DNA of 64,000 bases from Syngnathus acus (taxonomy: Eukaryota > Chordata > Actinopteri > Syngnathiformes > Syngnathidae): positions 26,581,956-26,645,955 of the forward strand of contig NC_051095.1 of the NCBI RefSeq assembly GCF_901709675.1, written 5' to 3'. Both the position numbers and the translations under genes were made by a program. The notes beneath the pieces were generated by a model. It was given only the letters and a program-made list of their open reading frames with translations, ran no database searches and was not told where the DNA came from. The number at the start of each line of letters is the position of its first letter. Position 1 is the stretch's first letter. Shown piece after piece: positions 20,448-31,387 of this stretch.

Positions 20448-22831
20448 CAGGGGTCACCAACCTGGTGCCCGTGGGCACCAGGTCGCCCGCGGCGACCACA
20501 TCAGTCGCCCGCAGCGACCACATCAGTCGGCCATAGGCCAGTTCTAAAAATAGCACTAATCACGAATTAGCTCTGTCTAAAATTTTATTTAATTGTGTTG
20601 CTATTCTTTTTGAATTACATTTACAGTGATGTAAATTTAAAAACGAATACATAAAAACGTAAAAAAAAAATGTATATCATAAAAAAAGTTTAATATACAA
20701 ACTCTGACGTAGTATGGGTCGGAGGTCAGTCTAGTGCGCATGACAAACCAACTTTGCTGAGATGAGCTCTTGAGCACTGAGATGAGGAGACGAACGCGTT
20801 TTCTACCCACAAAAACATGGCAGAAAAAAGGAAGAAAACTTGTCATTTTAACAGTGAATGGGAGGAAGAGTTCTTTTTTACTAACGTGAACAAAAAATGT
20901 GTGTGTCTCATTTGCGGTGCGACTGTGGCGACGACTAAGCGGCACAACGTGGAGAGACACTTCAGTACATTTCACAAAAGCTACCATGTTAACTACCCAC
21001 CAGGCAGCGCACTACGGATGGAAAAAGCCCGCGGGTTAAAGGCAGCTTTGGGCAAACAGCAGTCTTTTTTTACGAGGCCAGTGGAAAACTCTCAAAAAGC
21101 AACCGAAGCCTCATTTAGAGCTACACATTTTTTGATAAAGAAGAAGAAGGCGTTCTCAGACGGGGAGGTTCTCAAAGAAGCAATGATGATTATTGCGAAC
21201 ACTGTGCTTAAAGATGAGAAGAATGGAACTGATATCCTCTCCACTCGCTCCGATGTCCAGCTGGGGGCGAGCACGATGGCTAGAAGAGTGTCTGCTATGT
21301 CTGGGAACTTGACAGAGCAGCTGGACCGGGATCTGGCAAGGTGCGACTGGTTTAGCATCCAGTGCGACGAGTCTGTGGACAACAGCAGTAATGCACATCT
21401 AATGATCTTTATTCGGATGGTATTTGATGATTTCTTTACTAAAGAAGAACTCCTGACACTACTGCCCCTGAAGACAACTACGAGGGGAGTTGACATTTAT
21501 AACGCGGTAAAGAGTTTTTTTGTGGAGAAAAAAGTACCACTGCAAAAGCTGGTATCGGTGACCACAGACGGAGCTCCCGCTATGACCGGCCGGCATGCAG
21601 GATTCATCGCACACTGTAAAGGTGACACAGACTTCCCACCATTTCTGCATTACCACTGCATCATTCACCAGCAGGCGTTATGTGCAAAAGTGACCGGCTT
21701 TGAGCATGTGATGACTCCCGTCGTGAAAATCATAAACGGCATCCGCTCCAAAGCGAAACAGCACCGGACATTCAAGGTGCTATTGGAGGAGCTGTCAGCT
21801 GAATATGGTGACCTGTTACTGCACACAGAAATCCGATGGCTGAGCAGGGGACGGATTTTGCAACGTTTTTTGTCGCTTTTGGGTGAAATCAGAGAGTTCA
21901 TGCAGTCCAAAGGTGAAGACACCTCGCTGCTGGAGGACACTGAGTGGATACTTGACCTTGCATTTTTAACCGACATCACCGAGAAACTAAACCTTTTGAA
22001 CTGTGAGCTGCAGGGCAAAGGTAAGACTGTTGCTGACATGATAAGTTCTGTCAATGCATTTAAAGTCAAGATGAGCATTTTTTCCATGCATTTACAGAGG
22101 AAAAAGGTGCTGCACTTTCCCTCTGTGCAGTCAGTACTGAAAGACAATGCTTCTGCATCTGAGACTTTTGACAAAGCTGCAGAAAAGTACTCTCAAGTCA
22201 TAAACAGACTTGGGCAAGAGTTTGAGAACAGGTTTTGTGACTTTGATCAGCTTGAGCCATGTGTGTCATTCATTTCCAATCCTTTCATGCAAGTGGGTAC
22301 AACATGCATTGCTGAGAAACTAAGTGCAACGTTCAACTTGGATGTTGGACAGGTGGAGATTGAAATTATAACATTGCAAAATGACCTCCACCTCAAAGCC
22401 AACCAGGCCACCTCAAACTTTTGGTGCCTTGCAGACACTGAAAAGTACAGTGGTGTATGTACAGCAGCCATGAAGGTTGCCAGCCTGTTTGGTTCAACCT
22501 ATCTGTGTGAATCAGCCTTTTCTGACATGAACTTCATTAAGAACAAACACAGAACCCAACTCACTGATGCACATCTGCAAGAGTCACTCAGAGTTGCAGT
22601 GTCAATTTACATCCCAGATTACAGTACACTGGTGAAGAGCATGCAATGCCAGGCTTCCCACTAACATTAATGTTCAGTGTCTTCACATAGAATATCATTA
22701 ATAAAAATATAAAATTAAAGGTACACTGTGTAACTTTGTTATTTCAGAAGTGTATTATCAAAGTGGTCGCCCTTTGCATTATTCGGTGCGCTTGAAGTAG
22801 CTCCCAACTTCAAAAAGGTTGGTGACCCCTG
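20448..22831 (+). mobile_element. Intact autonomous hAT transposon (2384 bp)
   Basis: A 16-bp terminal inverted repeat, CAGGGGTCACCAACCT, is perfect at both ends. The 8-bp target duplications are perfect and one long transposase ORF is uninterrupted. About 370 bp of leader and 167 bp of trailer surround the ORF; the trailer includes aataaaa near 22700. Nothing is nested inside. All hallmarks of a recently active element are present, in contrast to the other hAT copies in the window. Confidence 0.96.
20817..22664 (+). CDS. hAT family transposase, full length (615 aa)
   Basis: A DDE-type cut-and-paste transposase with an RNase H-like fold, acting in the nucleus on its own ends. A BED-type zinc finger lies at residues 30-53 (C30, C33, H48, H53). 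The first catalytic aspartate is probably D184 (IQCDESVDNS) and the second D251 (TTDGAPAMTG). A C-x2-H pair follows at 281-284, and the catalytic glutamate is probably E565 in YLCESAFSDM. The C-terminal dimerisation region (IKNKHRTQLTDAHLQESL) follows and the end is YSTLVKSMQCQASH. Length and domain order fit SCAND3/ZBED-like hAT transposases. The start is chosen as the first ATG upstream of the BED finger. No stop or frameshift; likely functional, though unproven. Confidence 0.94.
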   Translation: MAEKRKKTCHFNSEWEEEFFFTNVNKKCVCLICGATVATTKRHNVERHFSTFHKSYHVNYPPGSALRMEKARGLKAALGKQQSFFTRPVENSQKATEASFRATHFLIKKKKAFSDGEVLKEAMMIIANTVLKDEKNGTDILSTRSDVQLGASTMARRVSAMSGNLTEQLDRDLARCDWFSIQCDESVDNSSNAHLMIFIRMVFDDFFTKEELLTLLPLKTTTRGVDIYNAVKSFFVEKKVPLQKLVSVTTDGAPAMTGRHAGFIAHCKGDTDFPPFLHYHCIIHQQALCAKVTGFEHVMTPVVKIINGIRSKAKQHRTFKVLLEELSAEYGDLLLHTEIRWLSRGRILQRFLSLLGEIREFMQSKGEDTSLLEDTEWILDLAFLTDITEKLNLLNCELQGKGKTVADMISSVNAFKVKMSIFSMHLQRKKVLHFPSVQSVLKDNASASETFDKAAEKYSQVINRLGQEFENRFCDFDQLEPCVSFISNPFMQVGTTCIAEKLSATFNLDVGQVEIEIITLQNDLHLKANQATSNFWCLADTEKYSGVCTAAMKVASLFGSTYLCESAFSDMNFIKNKHRTQLTDAHLQESLRVAVSIYIPDYSTLVKSMQCQASH

Positions 22832-22839
22832 GCATACAC
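22832..22839. repeat. Right 8-bp target duplication of the intact hAT (GCATACAC)
   Basis: Perfect match to 20440-20447. Confidence 0.97.
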
Positions 22840-23444
22840 GAACAGGAATTTACCGCCACAAAAAACCGACACATCCGAATATTAGACAGACTCGTCGCAC
22901 AAAAAAAGAAGACACAACTGGACCACACACACATCAACGAAAAATGGATTCACAATATGTCACATCACAAACTCACCCAGGCAGAACGCCGCATACTAGC
23001 AAAAGGACGCAACTACGCAATCACACCCAAAAACATACCCCACGATAATTTCATTTTAGCCACGGAGTTAGCATGCGAAGAAATACATAATCCAGGACAG
23101 AAAGCAGCACTACGTAATGAAGTTGTAGATATATTAAAAACGGCTAAATCACCACCCAGCAATATTACAAAACAGCAAGCAAAAGCAATGAGTACACTAG
23201 CAAAAAATAAAGACATCACAATCCTTCCAGCAGACAAAGGCAGAACAACAGTAATTATGGACACAGACACTTACAAAGAACAGATGCGACAGCTCATACA
23301 GGACGACATCTATGAAGTAGTAAAAAAAGACCCAACAGAAGACAAGAAAAATAAACTCAAAGCATTACTTAAACCACTACTCATTGAAAATAAAATAAAC
23401 AGTCATACAATCACTTAATACCCACAGCAAACATCATCCCAACA

Positions 23445-23651
23445 TTGTGGCGGCTGTGGCTCAGGCAGTAGAGTGGGTCGTTTAGTAACCGGAAGGTTGG
23501 CGGTTCGATCCCAGCTCTGTCACAGTCACATGTCGTTGTGTCCTTGGGCAAGACACTTCACACACCTTGCCTCCAGGTCGCCATTGTAAATGAGAAAGTG
23601 TTCTCAATTGGCTTACCTGGTAAAATATTGAATAAAAAATAAATAAATAAA
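23445..23651 (+). mobile_element. tRNA-derived SINE inside the PLE reverse-transcriptase region
   Basis: Head with tggctcaggcagtagagtgg (box A-like) and ggcggttcgatcccagctct (box B). The body has gtccttgggcaagacacttc and the tail is gaataaaaaataaataaata. PLE coding sequence resumes after it (PRIYGTPKIHKPG). A different SINE family from A and B elsewhere in the window. Confidence 0.85.
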
Positions 23652-24620
23652 ATCCCCAGAATCTATGGCACACCAAAAATCCATAAACCAGGTATACCTC
23701 TCCGCCCCATTGTAGACAGCATAGGATCAGTCACATACAACCTTTCGAAAGTACTCATAGAAATAATAAAACCACTACTAGGACTCACGGATCAATACCG
23801 CAAAAACTCAAAACAACTCGCCACAGAACTCACCCGCATAAAAGTACAGAAAGATGAAATATTCATATCGCACGATGTCATTTCGCTCTTCACAGAAACA
23901 CCCACACAGGCCGCCATACACATAGTACATGACAGATTATTAGCAGACAGGACACTCAAGGAACGCACAAATTTAACAGTACAAGACATCACTCAACTAC
24001 CACTTCCACATACTTCCAATACAGAAACACAATTTACAGGCAAAAAGAAGGATTCCCCATGGGAGACCCACTGTCTGCCATCATGTGCAGTTTTTTCATG
24101 GAGGACTTGGAACAAAAAGCACTCTTAACAGCCCCGGACACATACAAACCCACACTATGGAGAGGCTATGTAGATGACATTCTAGAAAAAGTAAAAACAG
24201 GACATACATAACACCTCACAGACCATCTCAACACCATAGACACAACCGGTAACATCAAATTCACTCATGAAGAGGAAACAGATTGATCCATAGCCTTTCT
24301 AGACATCAACATACACCACACAGACAACCGAGACATAAAAGTAAAAGTACACACAAAACCCACACACACCGACCAATACCTCCTCTGGACATCTGAACAC
24401 CCCACGATACATAAACTGTCTGTAGTCAGAACATTATACGAACGCACAACAATAATCACGGACCCGGAGGACAGAACACAGGAAGAAACACATACAACAC
24501 GCACTCAAAAGATGTCAGTAGCCACAATGGGCAATAACTAAAGGTGCAGGACAGGTAAAAGTAAAAAACAACACAACACAGGGGGGGAGGAAAAAAACAA
24601 GTAAACAAGAACACAGCGGA

Positions 24621-25133
24621 ATGGTGACGTTGCCGTACGCGAGAGGGATTACGGAATGCATCAAAAGAGCCATGAAAATATACAACATAAACACACCTAT
24701 CAAACCACACACAACACTCCGTCAGATACTGGTTCACCCAAAGGACAGAATTCACCCTGAAAATAAATGCAACTCCATATACGAGATCCCATGCAAATCA
24801 TGCAATAAATCATACATCTGGGAGACAGGGAGGAACATCACAAGAAAAACAGAACACAAGAAGGAGTGTGAGAAGGAGACAGCAACAAGACAAACAAGAA
24901 CAATAAAACAACAAGCAGAACAGGAACACTACAAGTCAACCATTACCGACCACTGCAAAAGAGAAAATCACATCATGGACTGGGAAAAGGCCAGAGTCAT
25001 CCGCACCGAAGAAAACAAACATCAGCGTTGGATCAGGGAGGCCATTGAGATCCGCAAGCGGGGCCAGAGGACCATCAACAAGGACGAGGGAGCTTTCATG
25101 CTCTCTACCACCTGGGGCAGCATTCTGGAGAGG
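24621..25133 (+). pseudogene. PLE C-terminal region with GIY-YIG-type endonuclease
   Basis: An open stretch of 171 codons: RGITECIKRAMKIYNINTPI, then NSIYEIPCKSCNKSYIWETG and a long charged C-terminus. Y-EIPC-C--SYI-ETGR is the PLE form of the GIY-YIG nuclease core with its Cys pair. The glycine of YIG is tryptophan here (YIWETG), so the nuclease is probably inactive. It is the C-terminal domain of the broken polyprotein, not a separate gene. Confidence 0.82.
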
Positions 25134-25205
25134 TGAACGGACAGCAGAGGGCATGACTCACCTGTCAAATCTGACAGGTGAGCCACGCCTTCATCCATCA
25201 GCTGA

Positions 25206-26127
25206 CTACTGTAATGTACTATTCTCTGGTCTTCCTAAGTCCCGCATCAAAAGTCTACAGTTAGTACAAAATGCTGCTGCAAGGCTGCTCTCACGGACAA
25301 GAAAATTTGATCACATTACCCCAATATTAGCCAACTTACATTGGCTCCCGGTCCATTTAAGATGTGACTTCAAGGTTCTTCTATTAACCTATAAATCACT
25401 GCATGGCTTAGCGCCTTCGTATCTCGTCGACCTAGTTGTTCCTTATGCTCCGTCTCGTAACCTTCGTTCGCAAAACGCTACCCTTTTAGCGACACCGAGG
25501 GCCAAGAAAGTGTCTGCAGGGTCTAGAGCATTTTCTATCCGGGCTCCAGAGCTTTGGAATGCCCTCCCAATGGATATTAGGACTGCTACCTCAGTAGAAA
25601 CATTTAAGACACGTTTAAAGACACATTTCTATGACATGGCCTTTAACTAACTTGGAGTGGCCGATTCGGCCGGAGTTTGTTTTGTTTTCTCTCCCCCCCC
25701 ACCCCTCCCCGGCCGGGGAGGTGGTTAGGTGGCACCCAAGCTGACAGCGGCTATCTGGATTCTTGTGGGCTAATTCAGGTTGGGGGAACTGCAGCTCAAC
25801 CTCCACAGCCAGGATAGTAGAGGGCTCCTCCGGCGGCCCTTCGCTCTGACTTGGACATCCACTTTTGATTTTCATATTATGTATTATTTGTGCCCTCTCT
25901 GCATCCATTACAACCTGGTGATCCTGAAAGGGGGATCCTTCCATCTGTGGTCCCTTCTCAAGGTTTCTCATTTTCCCCGGGCAGGGGTTTTGAGTTTTTC
26001 CTTGCCCTTTTGGGAGCTTAAGATCAGGGGATGCTTTGAGAAAAATTGTAAATTTTTGTCTATGTGAAGCCCTTTGAGACTGCTTGTGATTTAGGGCTAT
26101 ACAAATAAACTTGACTTGACTTGACAG
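25206..26127 (+). mobile_element. LINE family 1 (Rex1/L2-like), 5'-truncated copy
   Basis: Starts within the reverse transcriptase C-terminus: DYCNVLFSGLPKSRIKSLQL, VQNAAARLLSRTRKFDHITP, LHWLPVHLRCDFKVLLLTYK, then FSIRAPELWNALPMDIRT and a stop at 25648. This is the usual C-terminus of CR1/Rex1/L2-type fish LINEs. The 3' UTR has gtgaagccctttgagactgc and agggctatacaaataaactt, ending in (acttg)n. It inserted in the PLE 3' repeat; the block with the next LINE is flanked by CTGA at 25202-25205 and 29172-29175. Confidence 0.86.
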
Positions 26128-26299
26128 TCTTCTTCTTTGGACAGTCTTCTTCTGGTATTTTCTCTCCTGTTCTCTTCGATTCAGACTGTTTGTCGGAGAT
26201 TCTAGCCGGAGCGGCGGTGCTGTACAAGCTAGCACGACGACGGCGGCGCGGAAAACGAGCGGGAGCACTCGTAAGGCTGAGGCAGAGAGGGTTCCGTTC

Positions 26300-27000
26300 T
26301 GCCCTACCGTCAATTCATCTGGCGAATGTCCGCTCCCTGGCGAACAAGATGGACGAACTGCTGCTCCTCACTTCAAGGAACACAGACTTCAGCAGATCCG
26401 CCGCGCTGTGCTTTGTGGAAACGTGGCTCAGCGAACGAACGCCCCACCACGCCGTGGAGCTAGCGGGCTTCAGGCTAACGCGAGCAGATCGCAGCGCGGA
26501 GCTCTCCGGAAAATCAAAGGGAGGTGGTCTCTGTTTCTACATTAATGAACGTTGGTGTACTGATGTCACGGTGTTGAAAGAGTTTTGCAGCCCTCTCCTA
26601 GAAACACTTTTCATAAACTGCCGGCCGTTCTATTCACCACGGGAGTTCTCCTCGATCGTCATGGCGGCTGTTTACATCCCACCACACGCACGTGCGAGTG
26701 AAGCCACGCAGATGCTGGCTGACCAGGTAACAGACATGGAGAAACTTCTACCAAACTCACTAATCATTGTTCTGGGTGATCTGAACAGGGCTAACCTCGC
26801 ACACGAACTCCCCAGATACAGACAGCACGTAACGTGTCCCACCAGAGGGGCACAGACTCTGGACCACTGCTACACCGTGATCAAGGATGCATACCACTCT
26901 GCGGCTCGTGCAGCTTTAGGACTCTCGGACCACTGTCTAGTTCATCTGATCCCGGCCTACAGGCAGAAACTAAAAACTTCTAAGCCTGTGGTGAGGACTG
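26300..27000 (+). pseudogene. LINE family 2, AP-type endonuclease domain
   Basis: Open frame with the APE landmarks: LANVRSLANKMDELLLLTSR, CFVETWLSERTP, VYIPPHA, IIVLGDLNRAN and GLSDHCLVHLIP. This enzyme nicks target DNA to prime reverse transcription. After VRTVRKWTVES near 27010 the frame is lost, and the reverse transcriptase continues one frame over; by comparison with relatives a short segment is also deleted there. The frame opens upstream to 26121. Confidence 0.85.
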
Positions 27001-27007
27001 TGAGGAA

Positions 27008-29065
27008 GTGGACAGTGGAGTCAAAGGCAGGACCTCCAAGCCTGCTTTCGAAGCTGCAACTTCAGACTTGCATGAACTCACTGACACTGTCACATCATAC
27101 ATCAGTTTTTGTGAGGATCTGTGTGTGCAGACTAAGACCTTCTGCACGTACAACAACGACAAACCTTGGTTTACACCGAACCTCAGGAGGCTGCGCAAAG
27201 TCAAGGAGGAGGCCTACAGGAGCGGCGACCGCGACCTGTTCAGGCAGACCAGAAACACACTGAACCGAGAGGTCAGGAAAGCCAGGAGGTGTTACGGGGA
27301 GAACCTGAAGAGACACCTCTCTGCCAATCCTGATCCCTCAACAGTGTGGAAAGGTCTGCAGAGCATCACAGGCTACAAGAAACGAACCCCCCGTCCTGTG
27401 GAGAGCCCAAGGCTTGCTAACCAGCTGAATAAGTTCTACTGCAGGTTTGATCGGTCCTCCCACACAACGGGACTTCCTGCAGCACAATCTACATACTCAC
27501 CTCTCCCCACAACTGCTCTGTCCACACCTCTATCATCGTTGTCACCCACTCTCTCTCTTGCAGAGGCCGCGCCCGCACTCCAGGTCCGCGAGGAGGAAGT
27601 GCGCCAGATGTTCCGGAGACAAAAGACCAGGAAGGCACCGGGCCCAGACGGCGTGTCACCTTCCTGCTTGAAAGTCTGCGCTGAACAGCTGGCGCCCACC
27701 TTTGCACGGATCTTCAACCGTTCTCTGGAGCTGTGTGAGGTGCCCTCGTGCTTCAAGAGCTCCACCATCGTTCCAGTGGCCAAGAAGCCCGCCATCACAG
27801 GTTTGAATGACTATAGACCCGTCGCACTGACATCTGTGGTCATGAAATCTTTCGAGAGGTTAGTGCTGAACCACCTGAAGGAGGTCACGGGCCCCCTGCT
27901 TGACCCCCTCCAGTTTGCCTACCGGGCAAACAGGTCAGTGGATGATGCGGTCAACATGGGACTGCACTACATCCTGCACCACCTGGACACCCCAGGAACG
28001 TACGCCAGGATCCTGTTCGTGGACTTCAGCTCGGCGTTCAACACCATCGCTCCTGACATCCTCCAACAGAAGCTCATCCAGCTTGCGGTGCCTGCCCCCA
28101 CCTGTCAGTGGATCACCAGCTTCCTGACCAACAGGAGACAGCGTGTGAGGCTGGGGGGCATCACATCTGACACCCGGACCACCTATACTGCAGCCCCTCA
28201 GGGGTGCGTCCTCTCCCCACTGCTCTTCTCTCTCTACACCAATGATTTCTCCTCAGATGACTCTCCTGTGAAGCTCCTGAAGTATGCAGACGACACCACT
28301 CTCATCGGACTGATCCAGGACGGTGATGAGACTGCGTACAGACAGGAGGTGGAGCGGCTGGTCCACTGGTGCAACCAAAACCATCTGGAGCTGAACCCGC
28401 TCAAGACCGTGGAGATGACAGTGGATTTCAGGCGAGACCCTTCACCACTTTTACCCCTCACTATCCGCAGTAATACTATTCTCTCCACAGACACCTTCAA
28501 GTTCCTGGGAACCACAATCTCTCGGGACCTGAAATGGACCGGCCACATAGACTCTGTCCGGAAGAAGGCCCAGCAGAGGCTGTACTTCCTGAGGCAGCTC
28601 AAGAAGTTCAACCTGCCGCGAGAGCTTCTGAAGACCTTCTACACTGCCATCATCCAGTCTGTCCTCTGCACCTCCATCACTGTCTGGTTTGGATCAGCCT
28701 CCAAACAAGACAAGCACAGACTGCAACGGACAATCAGGACTGCAGAAAAGATCATTGGAATCAACCTCCCATCTATCCAAGACTTGTACCTGTCCAGGAC
28801 CAGGAAAGGTGCAAGGAACATCTCTACAGACCCTTCTCACCCAGGTTGCAGTCTGTTTGAACTACTCCCCTCCGGACGGCGTTATAGAGCTCGGTACGCC
28901 AAACCCAGCAGACACCGAGACAGCTTCTTCCCCCAGGCTGTTGCTCTGATGAACTCACACCACTCAGAGTCTCAGAGGCATTACTGTGCAATAACATCCT
29001 GCTCTTCACACCTTTTGAATTTGTCTACAGTTTTTTTGCCATTATTCACATGTCCTGAGTGTTGT
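27008..29065 (+). CDS. LINE family 2, reverse transcriptase (686-codon open frame)
   Basis: After a linker (KPWFTPNLRRLRKVKEEAYR) come the RT motifs: KAPGPDGVSPSCLKVCAEQL, GLNDYRPVALTSVVMKSFER, FVDFSSAFNTI (motif A), APQGCVLSPLLFSLYTNDF (motif B) and KYADDTTLIG (motif C, near 28280). The thumb and C-terminal region run to DSFFPQAVALMNSHHSESQR and the stop at 29066-29068. The polymerase domain is uninterrupted, but it is separated from the endonuclease by a frameshift, so the whole ORF2 cannot be made. Replicative function here is lost; family assignment is by the motif set. Confidence 0.9.
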
Positions 29066-29171
29066 TAGTCACCTATATGTTGAACAGAGGGTGTGTTTTA
29101 CCGAAGTCAAATTCTTTGTTTGGCACGCTCAAACATGGCGAATAAAAACTCTTGAATCTTGAATCTTGAAT

Positions 29172-29321
29172 CTGATAAAGACGCGTCACAACCACACCAG
29201 TGACACTCTGATGAAGGCGGAAGTACAAGCCGAAACATGTAATTCAACATCAGTACCTTGTTTGTGATAAAAGAACCAGTAAAATAATTGACAAGTGAAA
29301 ACAAAATGAACATAGTACAAC
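29172..29321 (+). mobile_element. PLE 3' terminal repeat, outer half, with hammerhead-like core
   Basis: Starts CTGATAAAGACGCGTCACAA and continues the PLE repeat interrupted at 25205. It contains CTGATGA at 29208-29214, a short GGC/GCC stem and GAAAC at 29232-29236, followed by ATGTA. It ends catagtacaac just before the right target duplication. Confidence 0.85.
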
Positions 29322-29977
29322 TAGCATATTGACTAGTTCGGTCGGCGATTTTGTAGTCAATCATGTCTCCTGTAGGGATTTACATTCAAGGGATTTACAT
29401 TTAAGCTTACCACAAGTTAACTGTAGTGCTGTTTACAATAATTATTGTTCATTCAGTTAGAAGGTCTGGAGAGGCTAGAGTAGGTGTGGGCAAACGTTTT
29501 GACTCGCGGGCCGAATTGGGTTCTAAATTTTGACCGGGGGGCCGAACCAGGAGCAGATGGATGTAGTGTTTGTGTGAAGTAATATAAACGACACGTAAAG
29601 GTCATTGCATAAAAAGTTTGGGCCTTTAGTAGGTAGTAAAGCATGGATAATATAAAAAAGCTTTTTGAAAACAAATGAAATTATTAACAGCATTAAAAAA
29701 ATATATTTCACCAAAAAACTATTATCAGTGATTCTCATTAAATAAGACACTGTTATTATGAATAACAGTTTCCATCACTTCAGCGCCTGCAGGTCAGATT
29801 TATGAAAGATGTTTATCTAATGAGGCGAAATCACATCAAACGGCAAACATTCTGACCAAATACATCATCTAGAAGAATCAGTGAAAGAATACATCTAAAT
29901 AAAGTAATAAAGAAATCAAAACGGCAACACGGTGACAGATACCTGAAAACCAGAGCAGAGCTTTAACTCACAAACAC

Positions 29978-30985
29978 CGGTGACGGGACGGTGACGAGAC
30001 TGCGTACAGACAGGAGGTGGAGCGGCTGGTCCACTGGTGCAGCCAAAACCACCTGAAGCTGAACCCGCTCAAGGCCGTAGGGATGACAGTGGACTTCAGG
30101 CGAGACCCTTCACCACTTTCACCGCTCACTATCCGCAATAATACTAATCTCTCCACAGACACCTTCAAGTTCCTGGGATCCACAGTCCCTCGGGACCTGA
30201 AATGGACCAGCCACATAGACTGTCCGGAAGAAGGCCCAGCAGAGGCTGTACTTTCTGAGATAGCTCAGTAAGTTCAACCTGCCACGGGAACTGCTGAAGA
30301 CCTTCTACACTGCCATCATCCAGTCTATCTTCTGCACCTCCATCACTGTCTTGTTTGGATCGGCCTCCAAACAAGACAAGCACAGACTGCAATGGACAAT
30401 CAGGACTGCAGAAAAGATAATTGGAATCAACCTCCCATCTATCCAGGACTTGTACCTGTCCAGGACCAGGAAACGTGCAAGTAACATCTCTACAGACCCT
30501 TCTCACCCAGGTTGCAGTCTGTTCGAACTACTCCCCTCCGGACAGTGTTACAGAGTTCTGTACGCCAAAACCAGCAGACACAGAGACAGCTTCTTCCCCC
30601 AGGCTGTTGCTCTGATGAACTCACACCACTCTTAGAGTCTCAGAGTCATTGCTGTGCAGTAACATCCTGCTCTCGACGCTTTATTTTGAATTGTCTGTAT
30701 TATGTGTACTATGTGTCCACTCTGCATCCATTGCAGCCTTGTCATCCTAGAAGAGGGATCCTGCCATCTGTGGTCTCCTCTCAAGGTTTCTCATTTCCCC
30801 TAGTAGGAGTTTTGAGTTTTTCCTTGGCCTCCTGGGAGTTTAAGATCAGGGGATGTTCGAGAATATTTGTCAATTTTCGCACATGTCCTGAGTGTTGAAC
30901 AGAGGCTGAGATGTACCGAAGTCGAATTCCTTGTTTGGCATGCTCAAACATGGCCAATAAAAATTCTTGAATCTTGAATCTAGTG
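29978..30985 (+). pseudogene. LINE family 2 3' fragment, passenger in hAT copy 2
   Basis: Same start point and same gactgtccgg frameshift as the passenger at 13764. Reads MERLVHWCSQNHLKLNPLK, then LPSIQDLYLSRTRKRA and SFFPQAVALMNSHHS, followed by a LINE 3' UTR and tail. It lacks RT motifs A to C. Confidence 0.86.
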
Positions 30986-31120
30986 ACCTTAAGAACTTTA
31001 AAAGTTAAGATTAGTCGCAAACAGATCCTGCATTGTTTGAAAATGAAAATGGTCGCTAGTTTCAATCCCTGCTATTTGTACAAATTATTTTCAAAATGCA
31101 TTCTTTTTTTTTACATCAAA

Positions 31121-31387
31121 CTAGAGAAACTCCCGTTCATTTTCAGTGGGAAGAGCATTGTTGGTCTCCCTTTTTTTTGCTAGTGCATCATAGTCTGGAG
31201 TAAAATTTGTTCTAGTAATTCTTAGGATAGAGCCGAGGTGTCGGTCCGATAACCTAGATCTGTGACGGGCTTTGTTGACGTTCATGTGGCTGAACGTCTG
31301 CTCACCCACGTAGGTCAAGCCAAATTGTCCATTCTTTTTTAACACTCGGCACTCAGTGTCCACCTTTCTTTTCCTCGGGCCACTCAT
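31121..31387 (-). CDS. Short fused hAT transposase-derived ORF, copy 2 (88 codons)
   Basis: Starts MSGPRKRKVDTECRVLKKNG and passes into YVGEQTFSHMNVNKARHRS and ILRITRTNFTPDYDALAKK, as in copy 1. The C-terminal end differs because of a poly-T length change near 31170. N-terminal and C-terminal parts of a hAT transposase joined in frame, without the catalytic core. Confidence 0.5.
   Translation of the reverse strand: MSGPRKRKVDTECRVLKKNGQFGLTYVGEQTFSHMNVNKARHRSRLSDRHLGSILRITRTNFTPDYDALAKKRETNNALPTENEREFL

Larger units (their letters stand above)
20118..25133 (+). pseudogene. PLE polyprotein (reverse transcriptase plus GIY-YIG endonuclease), broken
   Basis: Reads from ENCIKEFHLLEKLTKKRGRY (20118), through VKERIRCTTNKL, to LDSIH at the hAT site. 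It resumes in the same frame at 22840 (EQEFTATKNRHIRILDRL), then ILPADKGRTTVIMDTDTYKE. A stop lies at 23416, a SINE follows, then PRIYGTPKIHKPGIPLRPIV (23655 on). A frameshift near 24000 leads to GDPLSAIMCSFFMEDLEQKA and GYVDDILE. In-frame stops follow near 24210 and 24285. The C-terminal endonuclease frame is open from 24621 to 25133. PLE reverse transcriptases are related to telomerase; this copy cannot make a whole protein. Confidence 0.88.
26128..29171 (+). mobile_element. LINE family 2 (L2/Maui-like), long copy with one main frameshift
   Basis: About 3 kb with an endonuclease region, a reverse transcriptase and a 3' UTR ending in TTGAATC repeats. ORF1 and the 5' UTR seem missing or minimal, so it is probably 5'-truncated. 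The same family gives the fragments at 13764, 29978 and 36353. It lies directly after the LINE family 1 copy. Confidence 0.88.
19705..29321 (+). mobile_element. Penelope-like retroelement (PLE) with nested insertions
   Basis: Bounded by a perfect 14-bp target duplication, TAGCATATTGACTA, at 19691-19704 and 29322-29335. The 5' part (19705-20100) holds an inverted repeat: ttattttactggttctttta at the outer end returns as its complement near 20040-20060. The 3' terminal region (25120-25205 and 29172-29321) repeats the same sequence. Between them lies one broken coding region: N-terminal region, reverse transcriptase with YVDD, then a GIY-YIG-type endonuclease, the classic PLE order. Insertions: hAT 20448-22831, SINE 23445-23651, LINE block 25206-29171. 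Without them the element is roughly 3.1 kb. Confidence 0.92.

Noticed and set aside
24265-24755. Minus-strand frames with membrane-like composition
   Set aside because: They are shadows of the Penelope reverse-transcriptase region; the sense strand carries its motifs.
25780-26313. Frames antisense to or within LINE 3' UTRs
   Set aside because: They overlap known LINE non-coding ends on either strand and show no family similarity.
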